Of a stretch of 31,381 nt of DNA, positions 21,201 through 31,114 are shown one piece after another. A program made the position numbers and the translations under genes. The stretch spans positions 1 to 31,381 of the forward strand of contig JAQGAU010000311.1 in the NCBI GenBank assembly GCA_034698045.1, read 5' to 3'. The notes under the pieces were generated by a model. It had not been told where the DNA came from. It saw only the letters and a program-made list of their open reading frames with translations, and searched no databases. The DNA comes from Paramacrobiotus richtersi. Its lineage: Eukaryota; Tardigrada; Eutardigrada; Parachela; Macrobiotidae. Positions within the stretch are counted from its first letter, which is position 1, and each line of letters opens with the position of its first letter.

Positions 21201-24200
21201 GATATTCGATAGGGTCCCTGAAAGATAGCAAATCGGCTTGTTCGTTCTGGCAGGTCGATCGGGCTGTGAACCAGTCGGTCGCTGAGATAAATATCTTGAT
21301 GCAGTGATCGTGCATTGGTGTCCAGTGATCTGGACATCCGAGTTGTTGTCCTAAAATTAAAGACAGCTTTGTGCACAATTCAACTGCAGCAGTTTCGAAT
21401 TCTCTTGGGCGGAGTTCATAAACCCGTTTACCTGGTTGTAATGTTGGAGTAACACTGGATGGCGTAGTGGTCATCGACGTTGGCAGTGTTTTCTTGCAGA
21501 CTGCTGCTCGAAACTGGTTACAGTTTGAAGTATGCCATTTATATTCTGTGGAGGGTCCGGCAATATATGAACAGCCTAATGTCTTGTTCGGTGTTGGCTC
21601 GCCTATGAAATGCATGCATGCATTTTCTATCGAAACTGGTTATTGTTATTTGTACGACCTTACCGGATGCCCAGTTGCTTAATGCGAAAGGCAGATGCCA
21701 CATGTCAAGGTATTCTCTATAAGGCCAATGCCACCGTCCAGGTTCCTCCGCATATAACCCAATCCAGAGGGTGTGGGATAAAGTGGAGAAGACTGTATCC
21801 AGTTTGTCTGTATTCGGAACATATTGCAGGTATCAAGCAACATATGTGATTAATGTGAAATTGCTAACAGGATCATATACCGTGGATAAATGTCATTTCT
21901 TCCTTAGTCGTCATCCATAAAAGATCACTGTCGCTATCTTTAGCTTGGCATGACGCCTTCGCTGACGACCAAGTGGAAGGTTCCTTACTGACGTGATAGC
22001 AGTTGTCTCCATTGCGGAACCATCCACCTCCACATTCGGCGTCGAATGGGTCATCAACAGGTGGTGGAGTAATCGGCGCTAATGAGAAATGTCAGACATG
22101 TCGCATACTGAGCATTTCAGACATGTGCGTTTGTTTCAAATTTGCTACCGTAGCATCGACAATACCGTCAAAAATCTCTAGCTATCGATTGATTAACAGG
22201 TAGGCCAGGTAGCACAACAGATTTTCTTGATCAGTGTGCTCTAGTTCTGTAACTGTGTAGTCGTAAATTGGTTTGACCTTTACAAAATCCTGATTAAATT
22301 TTGTATAAACTACAGGTACAGTCCAGCACTTACTGCCAGTGTGCCAGCAAACATATTCCCTCCTTTCATTACATTTGGCATGGTACCATCTACCACGCTC
22401 CGGACGCGATCCGTATGAAGTAGTGTTGTGAGTGCTGTTGATCCCCGCGATAACAACGCAGAACTTGTCGAACGCCGCATCCACGGTGATGGAATAGTAA
22501 TCACTGAATTCATGGAAAATTTGTGAACCGTTTCCCGCCTACGATACGTTCTGTGTTAGTAAATCACTGTCAAGAGCAAAGGATCTTATTTTGTTTTCTG
22601 TCGTACAATCACTCCAGTACTGAAAGAATATTCGAGATATCCAATGAAAAATCCGTTACCAGTCACGTTGGTGACTCGTAGACCGAACCATGAGTCCTTT
22701 GTTACGAGACCTGTTTTGACAAATATATTGCAAGATACGATGAATTAAAGCGGGTTATATATCCTACTGGAAAGATATGTGTTTTCGCCTCGAGTGCCGA
22801 TCGGAGCTAGGAGGGACCGGCGGTGTTTACAGTCTTCAGCCGCTGCGTCGTACGTTCTGAGTTCGTTCACCACCATGTAGCATCCTTCGTGCCATTTGTG
22901 GAACGGTGGCTCACAAGTGTGTTCCGCTGTTGCAAATAACAGAGGGTGAAACCAGTTCGACATTCACTAACTTACAGGTAAGCATTTTTGACCCGGAGTT
23001 ACGAATAAGAACGCGTTTCATATCAATATGATCTACTAAAAATATTGGGCAATTTTTAAAAAAAATACCAAACTTACGCAGTGAAAAGTTATGAATTTTC
23101 AAAGTTAAGTTGGCGTCTGCGAAGGTTACGATCTTGATCCGATTCCCGTAGACCGGTATGTTAAGCCAACTTATGCATCGATAACTTTGATAATTCATAA
23201 CTTTTCACTGTTTAAGTTTGGTATTTTTTTAAAATTGCACAATACTCACCATATTTAGTAGATCATATTGATATGAACCGCGTATTTATTCTTGACTCCG
23301 GGTCAAAAATGCTTACGGGTTAGAGCAAGCATCCGACAACAATGCAAACACCAGTCGACACTTACGTATTACGGCTTCATCGGGTGGAATAACAACACTG
23401 TAATGCGCCTCACAAATGAATCCTTGGGGTACGCCGCAGTGCATAACGGACCAACCACCGGGCATACTGGCTACATTGCACACATTTTCACTCAAAGATT
23501 GATTACCCATCTTCTGCATATACAAGCAGCAATCATGCATTCTTACAGGATCGGTCGTAGATTACGTGAATGCAGAATCCTGAGCTGGTCCCGAAAACAA
23601 TATGTACATTCGATTGGCTTGGTTTGAAATTCATAAATGACCCATCAATCCATATCCACTGGCTGCTACTGCTACTCAAACCACTGCCTGCAAAAAGGTC
23701 ACAAAGTACGCCCAGTAGCGGTCACATCTCCTAATTCACCGAGATCACGTGCAGTTGTATTAATTGGCAGTAATAAAACACATTAATCGTTTTCTGCGAA
23801 ACAGATAAACATTTCTAATACCGGATAATCCAATCCAGTACTGTTCGTGTCCGTTTCCTTCCTCCCAATCATGTGCTCCGTACCGCCAGATTAGATCGAC
23901 AATGAAGCGTTGTTTTACGGGACTGTAGAAAAGGTGATCAAGCAAAGATTTCACACAAAGTCTACTTGTACAGAAACACTCCATCATTGCGAACGTACTC
24001 CTTAATCATCACAAGATCGCCTCCTTTAACTTTACACGCCTCTCTCGCGCCCTCCCATGACTTTAAATTTCCTGGTCCGAGATTGATTTGGTAGCAGTGT
24101 TCGCCGAATTGATGCCATCCATACGGACATCGGTCTATAAAAATCCAGAATTAATGTGAATAAACAGTTTGTATCTCTATCGATAACAGAACTCACTCAA

Positions 24201-26529
24201 AGGAGTTTCACAAGTAAAGGGTCGCGTCTGATCACACGTGGGCTTCAGTGACCAAATATCCGCTGCATACAGCCATGCATTATCTGGACCTCCATAGTGT
24301 GATTTGCGGGTGAAATATTCCCCACAGTAACTGGCATCATTAGGCAGCTCGCTGTAATGTCACCAGAGAATTTTAAATTTCCATAATTTTACAAGTTGCT
24401 TTCAGGAAACTGGTGTACCTAATGTAGGTCGACAAGCTGGTGTTCTCCCAAAGGTTTTGCTGGGTTTGTGCCAGCGGTGTACCATCATGCCATGTGATTG
24501 TGTCGACTGTGGTCGAGGCATTCTTACTGGAAATCTCCACCCCCATCCATGATGTGGTTTCCGGAGCCAACCGTTGATATGAGAACTGTAGACGGCCTAC
24601 AATGTTGGAGGTACGCGGCACGACCAAGTGACCGCCGTCCGCGCTGCAAAATATTTACTGCATCAGTACGCTAAACAATACCATTATGCATAGCATAGGA
24701 AAAATTGCACCAAAACACCGAAAATATGTTGAGCAGTTTCGATAAATGTTTCAATAAAGTATTCAGCTTTACTTTTGTGATTTGTCATAAATTTTGAATA
24801 AGTGATACAACCGCAGCTTGTCAGGTATATTTTGGCGGTATGTACAAGTGCGGACTGTGGTCATACGTACATGCACTGGTCTTCAGCATCTCTGAACGTT
24901 TCTGGTGTATCATGCATTTGATAGCAGCGGCCTTCTTGGTAAACCCAACCTTCTTCCGTTTTGCACCACGGCCGACCACCTTTAAATAAAAATTATAAGA
25001 CATTTTTCAATACTTATGCTTTACGAGCCATGCAGTAAGTATACCACAGTACTGATTGTTAATATAATTACGAAGGTACCAGTCAAATCAATATGTCAAT
25101 AAATATACCGCATTATTGCTCATCATGGTGCCAAAGTATATGTACAAATATGTGGATATGGATTATAAACTAGCTTGCTATTTATGTGGTAGTGTATATA
25201 TGTGCAACACAGATTGTCGAAAAAAGCCTATGATCGAGTTAAGTTTATTGATCATATAGAAGTGTGTATAATCGTCTGTGTAACTTTGCTTTTGGATTAT
25301 TTCTTCTTCAAGATAAATATTTTACATATTATACATATATTTTAAAAAAATATAAATATTTTACATATTTTACATATATTTTAAATAAATATGAATATTT
25401 TAAATGAATATCTATATTTTAAATTATAAATATTTTACATTCAGATTTGCACAATTTTAAGAGAGTACATACTCCAATCTCCTTTGCATATGTACGAATT
25501 GGTCAGATAATCGGTATCCACTTTGAACTCGTATCCCCGAAAGGTACTGTTGGAAATATATCGGAGGGTTCCGCGTTTACTACGTTTTGTTTCCATATCC
25601 GGTGCGTCAGGTTCGTTCACGTTTCTGTTACAATTGATTCAATAAAACGCAAATTTCGTATGATTAAAATTAAAAATATGATATTCCTTACAATCCCAGT
25701 ATGGGCGTATACGGCCGATACGTGTCCCCATCGAACCATTCCCATGTGCCATTTTGATACGTCAAACCAACCCAATACCAGTTGGACTCGGCCGGGATTT
25801 TAGCCGTTATCCAGTCCTTGATATTAATTTGAAGAAAAAGCATGTTTGGATCAATTTGTTTCGTGTTTTGATAGTCGATTCGCTCAGATTATATGTATTC
25901 CGTAAAATTCGGATAAAAATGTGAATTCCGCGTAGAGACTTATAACTAACGCTTAAATCCTGATCATCTCAAATCCTGCATGATAATTACTTAAATTCTG
26001 ACATATACAGTGATATACTTAAATACTTTAGTTCTGCTAAATACCTAAATATCTAAATTCTAATTAATGCTTAAGTAGTTAAATTCTGATAAATACTTAA
26101 ATTCTAATAAATATTTAAAAACATAAATTCGGATAAATATTCCGATACTTAAATTCTGAAAAATACTAGAATAAATAATTAAAAATTCCGTTACTAGTTG
26201 ATTATACTAACCAGTTCCGAAGCATCGTCGATGGTCATGATTCGTCCACCGCGGATTTTACACACTTCCACGGCATCCAGCCATTTTTTTCGCTCGTTGA
26301 TGCCGTTCTGTGTCGCGGTACTGAATTTGTTGTGATAAATAAAATAGCATTTATCCGTGCCCTTTCGGTAGAACCAATCCTCTCCGGGACATCGGTATCC
26401 CAGGACGGCAGTTCCTTTTAAGAAGGTAAAGTGCTCACTCAAAAGGTTAATTTTTTGCTAATAACAACCGGCAATAAAATTGTACCAACCTGCTGTCCAC
26501 AATACCACAAACGATATTAACAAAGTCAT
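14696..26529 (-). CDS. Type I membrane receptor with twelve C-type lectin-like domains
   Basis: Exons in reading order: 26529-26490, 26414-26212, 25816-25692, 25624-25473, 24979-24871, 24643-24419, 24351-24197, 24134-23999, 23922-23822, 23687-23608, 23513-23366, 22926-22768, 22710-22607, 22538-22334, 22078-21881, 21792-21664, 21626-21432, 21350-21010, 20780-20115, 19669-19258, 18140-17655, 17439-17138, 17078-16979, 16820-16386, 15942-15583, 15348-14696. They total 6219 nt, or 2072 residues, with matching phases at all 25 introns and a stop only at the end. Order: signal peptide (MTLLISFVVLWTAG), twelve CTLDs each opening with Cys-x-x-x-W/F and closing near F-x-C, a Thr/Ser-rich stalk, one membrane helix and a 47-residue tail. 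The plan resembles the vertebrate mannose receptor family (MRC1, PLA2R, LY75) but lacks their N-terminal ricin-type and fibronectin II domains. No CTLD shows a full EPN or QPD plus WND calcium-dependent sugar site, so protein or other ligands are likely. Endocytic or immune recognition is inference. Confidence 0.9.
15218..18140 (-). other. CTLD 9-12 of the receptor
   Basis: CTLD9 (exon 21) opens TCGDSSSLDGEWYFD, has EYWIGLGM and GQPTQG, and closes HYICAK. CTLD10 (exons 21-23) opens NCHNGWTQYGNHCYYF, has FWIGLHEV and closes DFICK. CTLD11 (exon 24) opens NCQAGYTQFIENGPCF, is contained in one exon, and closes ALCERR. CTLD12 (exons 25-26) opens YCPPDFPQECDTVCYRI, has LWIGLYEQ and closes FVCQ. Its GQWNNLYC is the closest match in the protein to the WND motif, though the EPN position reads KPA, so calcium-dependent sugar binding remains doubtful. 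Confidence 0.85.
16918..16940. other. Short perfect hairpin followed by T run, inside an intron
   Basis: GCTCGTTTG and CAAACGAGC form a 9-bp stem with a 5-nt ATGGA loop, followed on the plus strand by seven T. It lies in the CTLD receptor intron 16978-16821. The shape mimics a bacterial terminator, but that reading does not apply in this genome; origin unknown. Confidence 0.5.
18767..18794. repeat. Alternating inverted half-sites (ATCCGA/TCGGAT)
   Basis: TCGGAT-TTAT-ATCCGAT-GAAT-ATCGGAT are three consecutive half-sites in alternating orientation with 4-nt spacers, within the 1.1-kb intron 18141-19257 of the CTLD receptor. It can form either of two competing hairpins, or be a dimer-binding site. 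Confidence 0.4.
19159..19210. repeat. Short tandem repeat (CAGTATAG-type)
   Basis: About 52 nt of imperfect AGCATAG/AGTATAG units (period roughly 8-10) lie just inside the CTLD receptor intron following exon 20. It is a simple minisatellite. Confidence 0.55.
19258..21350 (-). other. CTLD 6-8 of the receptor
   Basis: CTLD6 (exon 18 and start of exon 19) opens GCPDHWTPMHDHCIKI, has SWTGLNS and closes SFVCQ. CTLD7 lies wholly inside exon 19, opens GCQSYGTAFGGKCYYF, has DVWIGLRED and GQPM, and closes PLCIG. A Ser/Thr/Pro linker follows. CTLD8 starts in exon 19 (GCPRGWTTENPLKSCYN) and ends in exon 20 with GWVCE. Exon 19 is 666 nt and covers three domains, so the phase-1 introns expected at the 6/7 and 7/8 borders are missing, probably by intron loss. 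Confidence 0.85.
21351..21431 (-). other. 81-nt stop-free intron, in frame (possible retained intron)
   Basis: The intron begins GTAAACGG and ends TTTAATTTTAG, splits a codon in phase 1, has length 3n and carries no stop in the coding frame. Splicing it joins TLQPG to QQLGCPDHW, the usual CTLD start. Retention would insert 27 residues in the linker between CTLD5 and CTLD6 without breaking the protein. Confidence 0.65.
21432..24134 (-). other. CTLD 3-5 of the receptor
   Basis: CTLD3 (exons 8-11) opens RCPYGWHQFGEHCYQI, has QYWIGLSG and WIWIDGS, and closes GFICE. CTLD4 (exons 12-14) opens TCEPPFHKWHEGCYMV, has DSWFGLRVT, and closes EYVCW. CTLD5 (exons 15-17) opens ECGGGWFRNGDNCYHV, has LWIGLYAEE and NWASE, and closes AAVCKK, followed by a short Thr/Pro linker. 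All three are flanked by phase-1 introns. The intron between CTLD3 and CTLD4 (23365-22927) holds the 339-bp foldback element. Confidence 0.85.
22978..23316. repeat. 339-bp foldback element in CTLD receptor intron
   Basis: Ends GTAAGCATTTTTGACCCGGA and its reverse complement bound two arms of roughly 135-150 bp that match with mismatches and small indels (TTCATATCAATATGATCTAC and ACAGTGAAAAGTTATGAATT-type blocks in both). A short unique centre lies around 23120-23175. No coding capacity is inside. It is MITE-like; no convincing target-site duplication was seen. It lies entirely within the intron 23365-22927. Confidence 0.8.
25313..25441. repeat. AT-rich tandem repeat in intron
   Basis: A degenerate unit of the form ATAAATATTTTACATAT followed by TTTACATATATTTTAAA recurs about three times in the CTLD receptor intron between exons 4 and 5, just short of the donor at 25472. 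It is an intronic minisatellite. Confidence 0.55.
25938..26183. repeat. Degenerate TACTTAAATTCTGATAAA tandem array in intron
   Basis: Roughly ten or more variants of ACTTAAATTCTGATAAAT, with unit lengths of about 15-22 nt, fill most of the intron between exons 2 and 3 of the CTLD receptor. Units differ by substitutions and small indels, so this is an old, decaying minisatellite. Confidence 0.6.
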
Positions 26530-27968
26530 ATTAATATGTTACCAGAGAAAAATTATGTTAAATTAAATCATAATACATATAAAGATAGAAAACGAAATTT
26601 ATTTAATTTACTACAAACATTCTGAAACTTTGGTGGGCTAAACGATCACTAAAACTAACGAGTAAAAGCTGGCAAATCCGATTTCAGATTTTCAACAATT
26701 ACAACAACGTATAAGAGATATCGGATCTGATATCCACTGATTTAGTTTTATCATAACACCTAAATGTATAAATACGATTCTACTGTTATCGATTTTACGA
26801 CTATTTTATGTCTTTCGTTGTGTCGCTAATTTGTGATAACAATTCCGACGCTGATAGAATTACAGCACAGCTGATCGCCAGGAAGAAAATTTACGACTGC
26901 TTTCTTTGACAGTTTAAAGTTATCCAAACGAACGGTACTACTACTGCTGACGAATCGTGATGCATTGGTAATTCTTTCTGATAATCGACCGCAGCGAAGC
27001 GAAGGTTCTCTAGATCTATACTTAGCGAAACAGCATTTCGTGGTGTCCGTGTGTTAATAATTGTTATTAATTATTTATTATTAATATTATTTATCTATTT
27101 TTAGCATTAATATTATTAATTATTATTATTATATTAATTTTCATTCTTGATCAGTAAACTGTTATCAAACGCTTCGGTCCCTCAGTGCCGTACCGAGCGA
27201 GTACACTTTCCTATGGTAATGACTTTAATATTTTGGTTCATTAATTCCATTACTGCTAATATAATATCGATCAACAGGAAATGATGTTTGCTGACTTTCA
27301 GATGACCGAATGGTCGGCGCTATGTGACTAGTTTGTCCTGATAAAACCAATTACAAGCTGTGATAAAAAACTACGTTTTTTACCGTGGTACGTAGAAACT
27401 AAACTTGGTTACCAATAAAATAATTATGCCGGCAAGTACCGAATCAGTACCACGAGTACAGCTGCTAATAGTTTATTCGGTAAAAGCCCAGAAACAATGT
27501 TGACACAATAAAATTTCCAAAAATCAAAATAAAAAATTTGTCCCACTTAGCTTTATTAGTACTGCGTCTTCTTTTTAATTATAAATTTAACATGTACATA
27601 CATACATTGAGTTTTATAATTAATGCCGCGTACGGTATAGTTCGCCACTGAATTGTATTAAATTTAAACGTTTTGCATGCAGCAGTGTACTGTTATCAGC
27701 TAAAGAGCTGTTTGACATTTATATCAAAACTAGCATTTTCTGGATTTGCACAACAAAATTTCACCGTTCGGGTTTCACATACTGGTCAGTGGTGGGTAGC
27801 GCAGCTTGCTGTTTATTGCAGAAGCAAGTAGATTTTCGTACATATTCACGTTAAAGTACAACACAGAAACATTTCGCTGACAATATCACAAAAGCAGTAA
27901 TACAACCGCAAGTAAGAATCCAGTAATAAATGTTCTCACATTAACTGTCGAAGTCCTCTTGACCGCCG
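26530..27968. other. AT-rich intergenic region
   Basis: It lies between the start of the CTLD receptor and the stop of the small secreted gene, both on the minus strand. A dense TTATTA/AATTATT low-complexity tract runs at about 27056-27142. No open frame of note is present. The receptor promoter should lie just above 26529, but no clear TATA or initiator pair could be fixed. Confidence 0.45.
27812..27817 (-). terminator. Poly(A) signal of the small secreted gene
   Basis: AATAAA on the minus strand lies about 150 nt beyond the stop codon at 27969-27971, a normal distance for 3' end formation. Confidence 0.45.
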
Positions 27969-28436
27969 TTAGTAGATCGGCCGTGCAGGGAATGGCGCAC
28001 CACCGGTGCCCCCACCCGTTCCACCGGTGCCCGGTCCGCCTCCGGTGGTCTGTCCAGTGGGTGCTACGGTAACTTCATCGTCCATGGCCACTGTGAATCC
28101 CTGCCCTGGAGGCATAGTGCGGATGTAGGGGTTGAGTTTGAAGAGGAACTCATTCTCGTTCATCATGCCGGATACGCTGGACATACTGTCGGTCTGGCGA
28201 ATGAGATTGAGATTGTACTCGGTCTCCTCCCAGGTCATGGGGTTGTCGATCAGCTGGCGCTGCATCTCCGCCACCAGGCCGTTGATCTGGTGATGGTAGG
28301 CCTGGCGGAGAGCCAGTGGGGCGCGCTGGAAGAGGGGATGCGCCCATAGCGGTTCCGCGTATTGGCGGTGTAGTTGGGCGCGGATGCTGACGGCCAGCAC
28401 GGTCCACACGACGAGGAACGCTAACGGATGTTGCAT
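27969..28436 (-). CDS. Small secreted protein with Gly-rich C-terminal tail, unknown family
   Basis: A single exon of 155 residues runs from ATG 28436. Residues 1-20 are a signal peptide (MQHPLAFLVVWTVLAVSIRA). The mature part is amphipathic and likely helical (residues about 21-85, rich in Gln, Leu and Arg, with no cysteine). A linker with FTVAMDDEVTVAP follows, then a tail of TGGGPGTGGTGGGTGG type ending PARPIY. GC content is clearly higher than in the flanking DNA and codon choice is strongly biased to G/C third positions, as in highly expressed genes. I do not recognise the family. A cysteine-free, Gly-tailed secreted protein could be an extracellular matrix, cuticle or protective protein, but that is only a guess. 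A TATA box precedes it and a poly(A) signal follows it, so it is probably a complete intronless gene. Confidence 0.75.
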   Translation of the reverse strand: MQHPLAFLVVWTVLAVSIRAQLHRQYAEPLWAHPLFQRAPLALRQAYHHQINGLVAEMQRQLIDNPMTWEETEYNLNLIRQTDSMSSVSGMMNENEFLFKLNPYIRTMPPGQGFTVAMDDEVTVAPTGQTTGGGPGTGGTGGGTGGAPFPARPIY

Positions 28437-28480
28437 GATGGGGTTAGAAAGATAATAATGGTTCTCCGTTAACTATACAG

Positions 28481-28486
28481 TTTATA
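28481..28486 (-). promoter_or_regulatory. TATA box of the small secreted gene
   Basis: TATAAA on the minus strand, in the context CAGTATAAACTG, lies about 45 nt before the ATG at 28436. This predicts a very short leader of about 15-20 nt. Confidence 0.5.
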
Positions 28487-30123
28487 CTGTCGGTTAAATG
28501 GATTGTTTCAAAGGAAACTGCTAATTTAATAAAACCTGAGCTTCATTCGCTGTCTGGAGGAATGACTGACGGTTGCTATGAGCCGCAGATTATGTTTAAC
28601 CTGTGGTCCTTATGCCATATAATAATATGCTGCATACGCAAAACTCAAGGGCAAACACAAACGGTACCAGAAACCAAGTTCGCAAAAGGTCATGCTATAT
28701 AATTAATGGGTCTTCGACCTTTAACTTTCTACATGCGTTAGCATTACATCGGATTACACAACTTGTAAGTACTAATAACATATTTTACATACAATGCTAT
28801 ATAAATAATTGAGAGCAAAAATATCACAGATTTTTCGGTTAAAATGTAAGTTTCTTTTGATTTTGTGTGTTCCTTGGCTTGTTGAATGTTTGATGCTTTG
28901 TTATTTTCAATTTTACGTAACAAGTTAGTTTCTGGAATCATGGCCGATAAATTTGCAAATCGACAAATAGACTGGAGTACTGATTCTTTATTGAAACCAA
29001 ATGCACAGTTTATACGCACTGTCACCAGCCGAAGATTGATGCGTACGCTAATGAGCTTCCCCATTGTTACTCTCAACCTTTTGTCGCGGTTCACTTTTCC
29101 TCAGATTTCTTGTCGCACTGGCTCTGTGCGTACGTGACCAGCATATCTAATTTCGCATAACACAGTTCTTTCCCTTCATGCTTGATGAGCCTTGATCTAC
29201 GACGAGAGAAAGCTTAGTTCAAATCCACTGGTAAGAGAAACTCAGAATAATAACACGAACATTTCGTTGCGGAATTTTTCCAGATTTTCGACCTATGGGC
29301 CAGTTTACTTTTCATACATAAATATCCCCACTTTCAGTATGTGAAACCAGCAAAACAAAAATGTGCAGATTTTAACAAGAATAATAATTTATACCGTAAA
29401 TATAGAGTAAAATGTGCAATTCTATCTGCAAATCGACCTTTCAACTTTTCGGTTGTCTTTGGCTTTGCTCAAAGTGTTTCTACTACTAACACAAACAGAT
29501 GCTACACAATTATACTAAAAATTTTAATTTCTCTTTCTGCAAAACTCTTCTGAATGGGCATTTCACATCGAACTTAATTATTTATCGGTAATTTGGATAT
29601 GACTGTCTTTTCGCTCTTGTGGCATGAATTGGCGATCACTAAAATCGGCACCAGCGGATGTAAAATTAAAACAAAATTTCAGCGGTAAAATGTCTTGTGC
29701 TGATCTGCGTAGCGTAGCTAGCTTTATCAGTAAGTCAAATTTAGCGGATAACGGCGCAGTTTATCGAAGCATTCCCGCAATGCCCGATTATTTGTTTACA
29801 GGTGGCTACATAGCGCATATTCTCTTTTCACCTCAGTTCACCTAGAATATTGAACAAGCATTTCGATGGCAAACAGCGCCGAAAACCCCGAGATAAAGCG
29901 CTACCAGCGAAATGATTATTATCCTCCATTCACCGAAACACAGTGCCCTGCTCTCCCCTTGATTAGCCGTATTTGCGCAGCGATAAGGACAGACAGGGGC
30001 GTATCCGGTTGGCGGGATTTATAAACAAATCGACAGCGCAGCCAATGGGCTCATTGACAGATAAGCCAACCGTCCGAATGCATACAGGCCCCGGTTTGCA
30101 CAGAGCGCGCTGATATCTGGCCG

Positions 30124-30158
<35 letters not shown>

Positions 30159-30565
30159 CTCTGTCTCGGTCTCTCTCTGCCACTCTGACTCTGTCTCGCC
30201 TGCCTGTGTGTGTGCTCAGATTACCAGAACAAAAGCACGAGAGCCTGATTAGAGAAATCCCCGCTGTCCAGTGCTAGGAAAATTGATTGATGCCCGGCGG
30301 GGTTATGTGAAAATGAGTGGGGCATTAGCGTGATGCAGCTGCAGACCTCAACTGACCAACTTTGTCCAGTTTTATCTCTCTTTTCTCTGTGCGGATGGAT
30401 TCAAGCCGGATTGCAAGAGGGAATGGTGAAATGTTTTGCTGCATATATTATGGCATCTGGTGAACTTCTTTCGGTGGAATTTTGACGAGTTTGGAATTTT
30501 GTTGTGGCATGGGGATTTAGTGCGGCGCGATTCAGAGACTGTTTGCTGATCTAATAAGCCACAAA
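28487..30565. other. Intergenic region between divergent genes
   Basis: It separates the minus-strand secreted gene from the plus-strand gene starting at 30566. No recognisable coding exon was found. From about 29870 GC content rises and a CT-rich tract appears at 30126-30190, so the right-hand 700 nt is probably promoter and 5' UTR of the gene at 30566. Confidence 0.45.
30127..30190 (+). repeat. CT microsatellite and CT-rich tract upstream of a gene start
   Basis: (CT)14 at 30127-30154 continues as imperfect CTCTGCCTCTCTGTCTCGGT sequence. On the other strand this is a GAGA-type tract. It lies about 400 nt before the start codon at 30566, where such tracts often bind GAGA-like factors; that role is inferred. 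Confidence 0.6.
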
Positions 30566-30623
30566 ATGCCGTCTCCAGTGTGTTTGCTGACTTTATTTTT
30601 GAGCGCTACCCTGCTATGCATCG
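30566..30623 (+). CDS. First exon (signal peptide) of a gene continuing right
   Basis: The context ACAAAATG is a good initiation site. The exon encodes MPSPVCLLTLFLSATLLCIG, a typical signal peptide, and ends at a strong GGTAAGTG donor in phase 1, the phase usual between a signal peptide and a first extracellular domain. No convincing second exon was found before the window ends at 31381, so the first intron exceeds 750 nt. The product is expected to be secreted or membrane-bound; its family cannot be known from this exon. Confidence 0.6.
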
Positions 30624-31114
30624 GTAAGTGGGTTTATTTCACTTGTGGCGTTTGGTGTTTGTTGAATGTTTGCCTTTTTCTGGCCGTTTACTGTTGCGCT
30701 GGGTTGTTCCAAATGTGACGAAGCCCGACGGGGATTTTGCTTGACTAATCGTCACTTTGCTGTTCTCTAACAAGTTTCTTGTTTTAATTTGCTGTTAAAG
30801 CAGTTATGACAAAATGACACTTTTCAGTTTTATAGATTTCAAAATATTAACCTAATGCGAACGAAGGATTTAATGCTCGATTAACATTAAACACCGAGCT
30901 TGATCTGCTTGTGAAAAAGAACAGCAAGTAATGTAAACGAATGTCAATTTCTGTAGGATATTGAATGAAAATATTATTAAAGAATTTACCCGATAAATAT
31001 GGAAATACGATTAAGAATACGAGAAAGTTTAGTCAACGAAGCTGACTGACTGAAAACAGGGGCGAAATTTAGTGCAAAAATCGTTAACATGAAGTCTGCA
31101 TTATTGACATTCCT

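Larger units (their letters stand above)
24197..26414 (-). other. CTLD 1-2 of the receptor
   Basis: CTLD1 (exons 2-4) opens YRCPGEDWFYRKGTDKCYF, has WYWVGLTYQNGTWEWFDG as its WIGL-like core and closes SYICK. NEPD is its nearest approach to an EPN sugar motif, but the expected WND is absent. CTLD2 (exons 5-7) opens WCKTEEGWVYQEGRCYQM, has GGHLVVPRTS and SWMGVEI, and closes PFTCET. Both domains are bounded by phase-1 introns and cut internally by two introns. The introns of this block carry the AT-rich arrays at 25313-25441 and 25938-26183. Confidence 0.85.

Noticed and set aside
25938-26183. CRISPR-like repeat array
   Set aside because: Repeats are degenerate, AT-rich, directly adjoining and intronic in an animal gene; there are no unique spacers.
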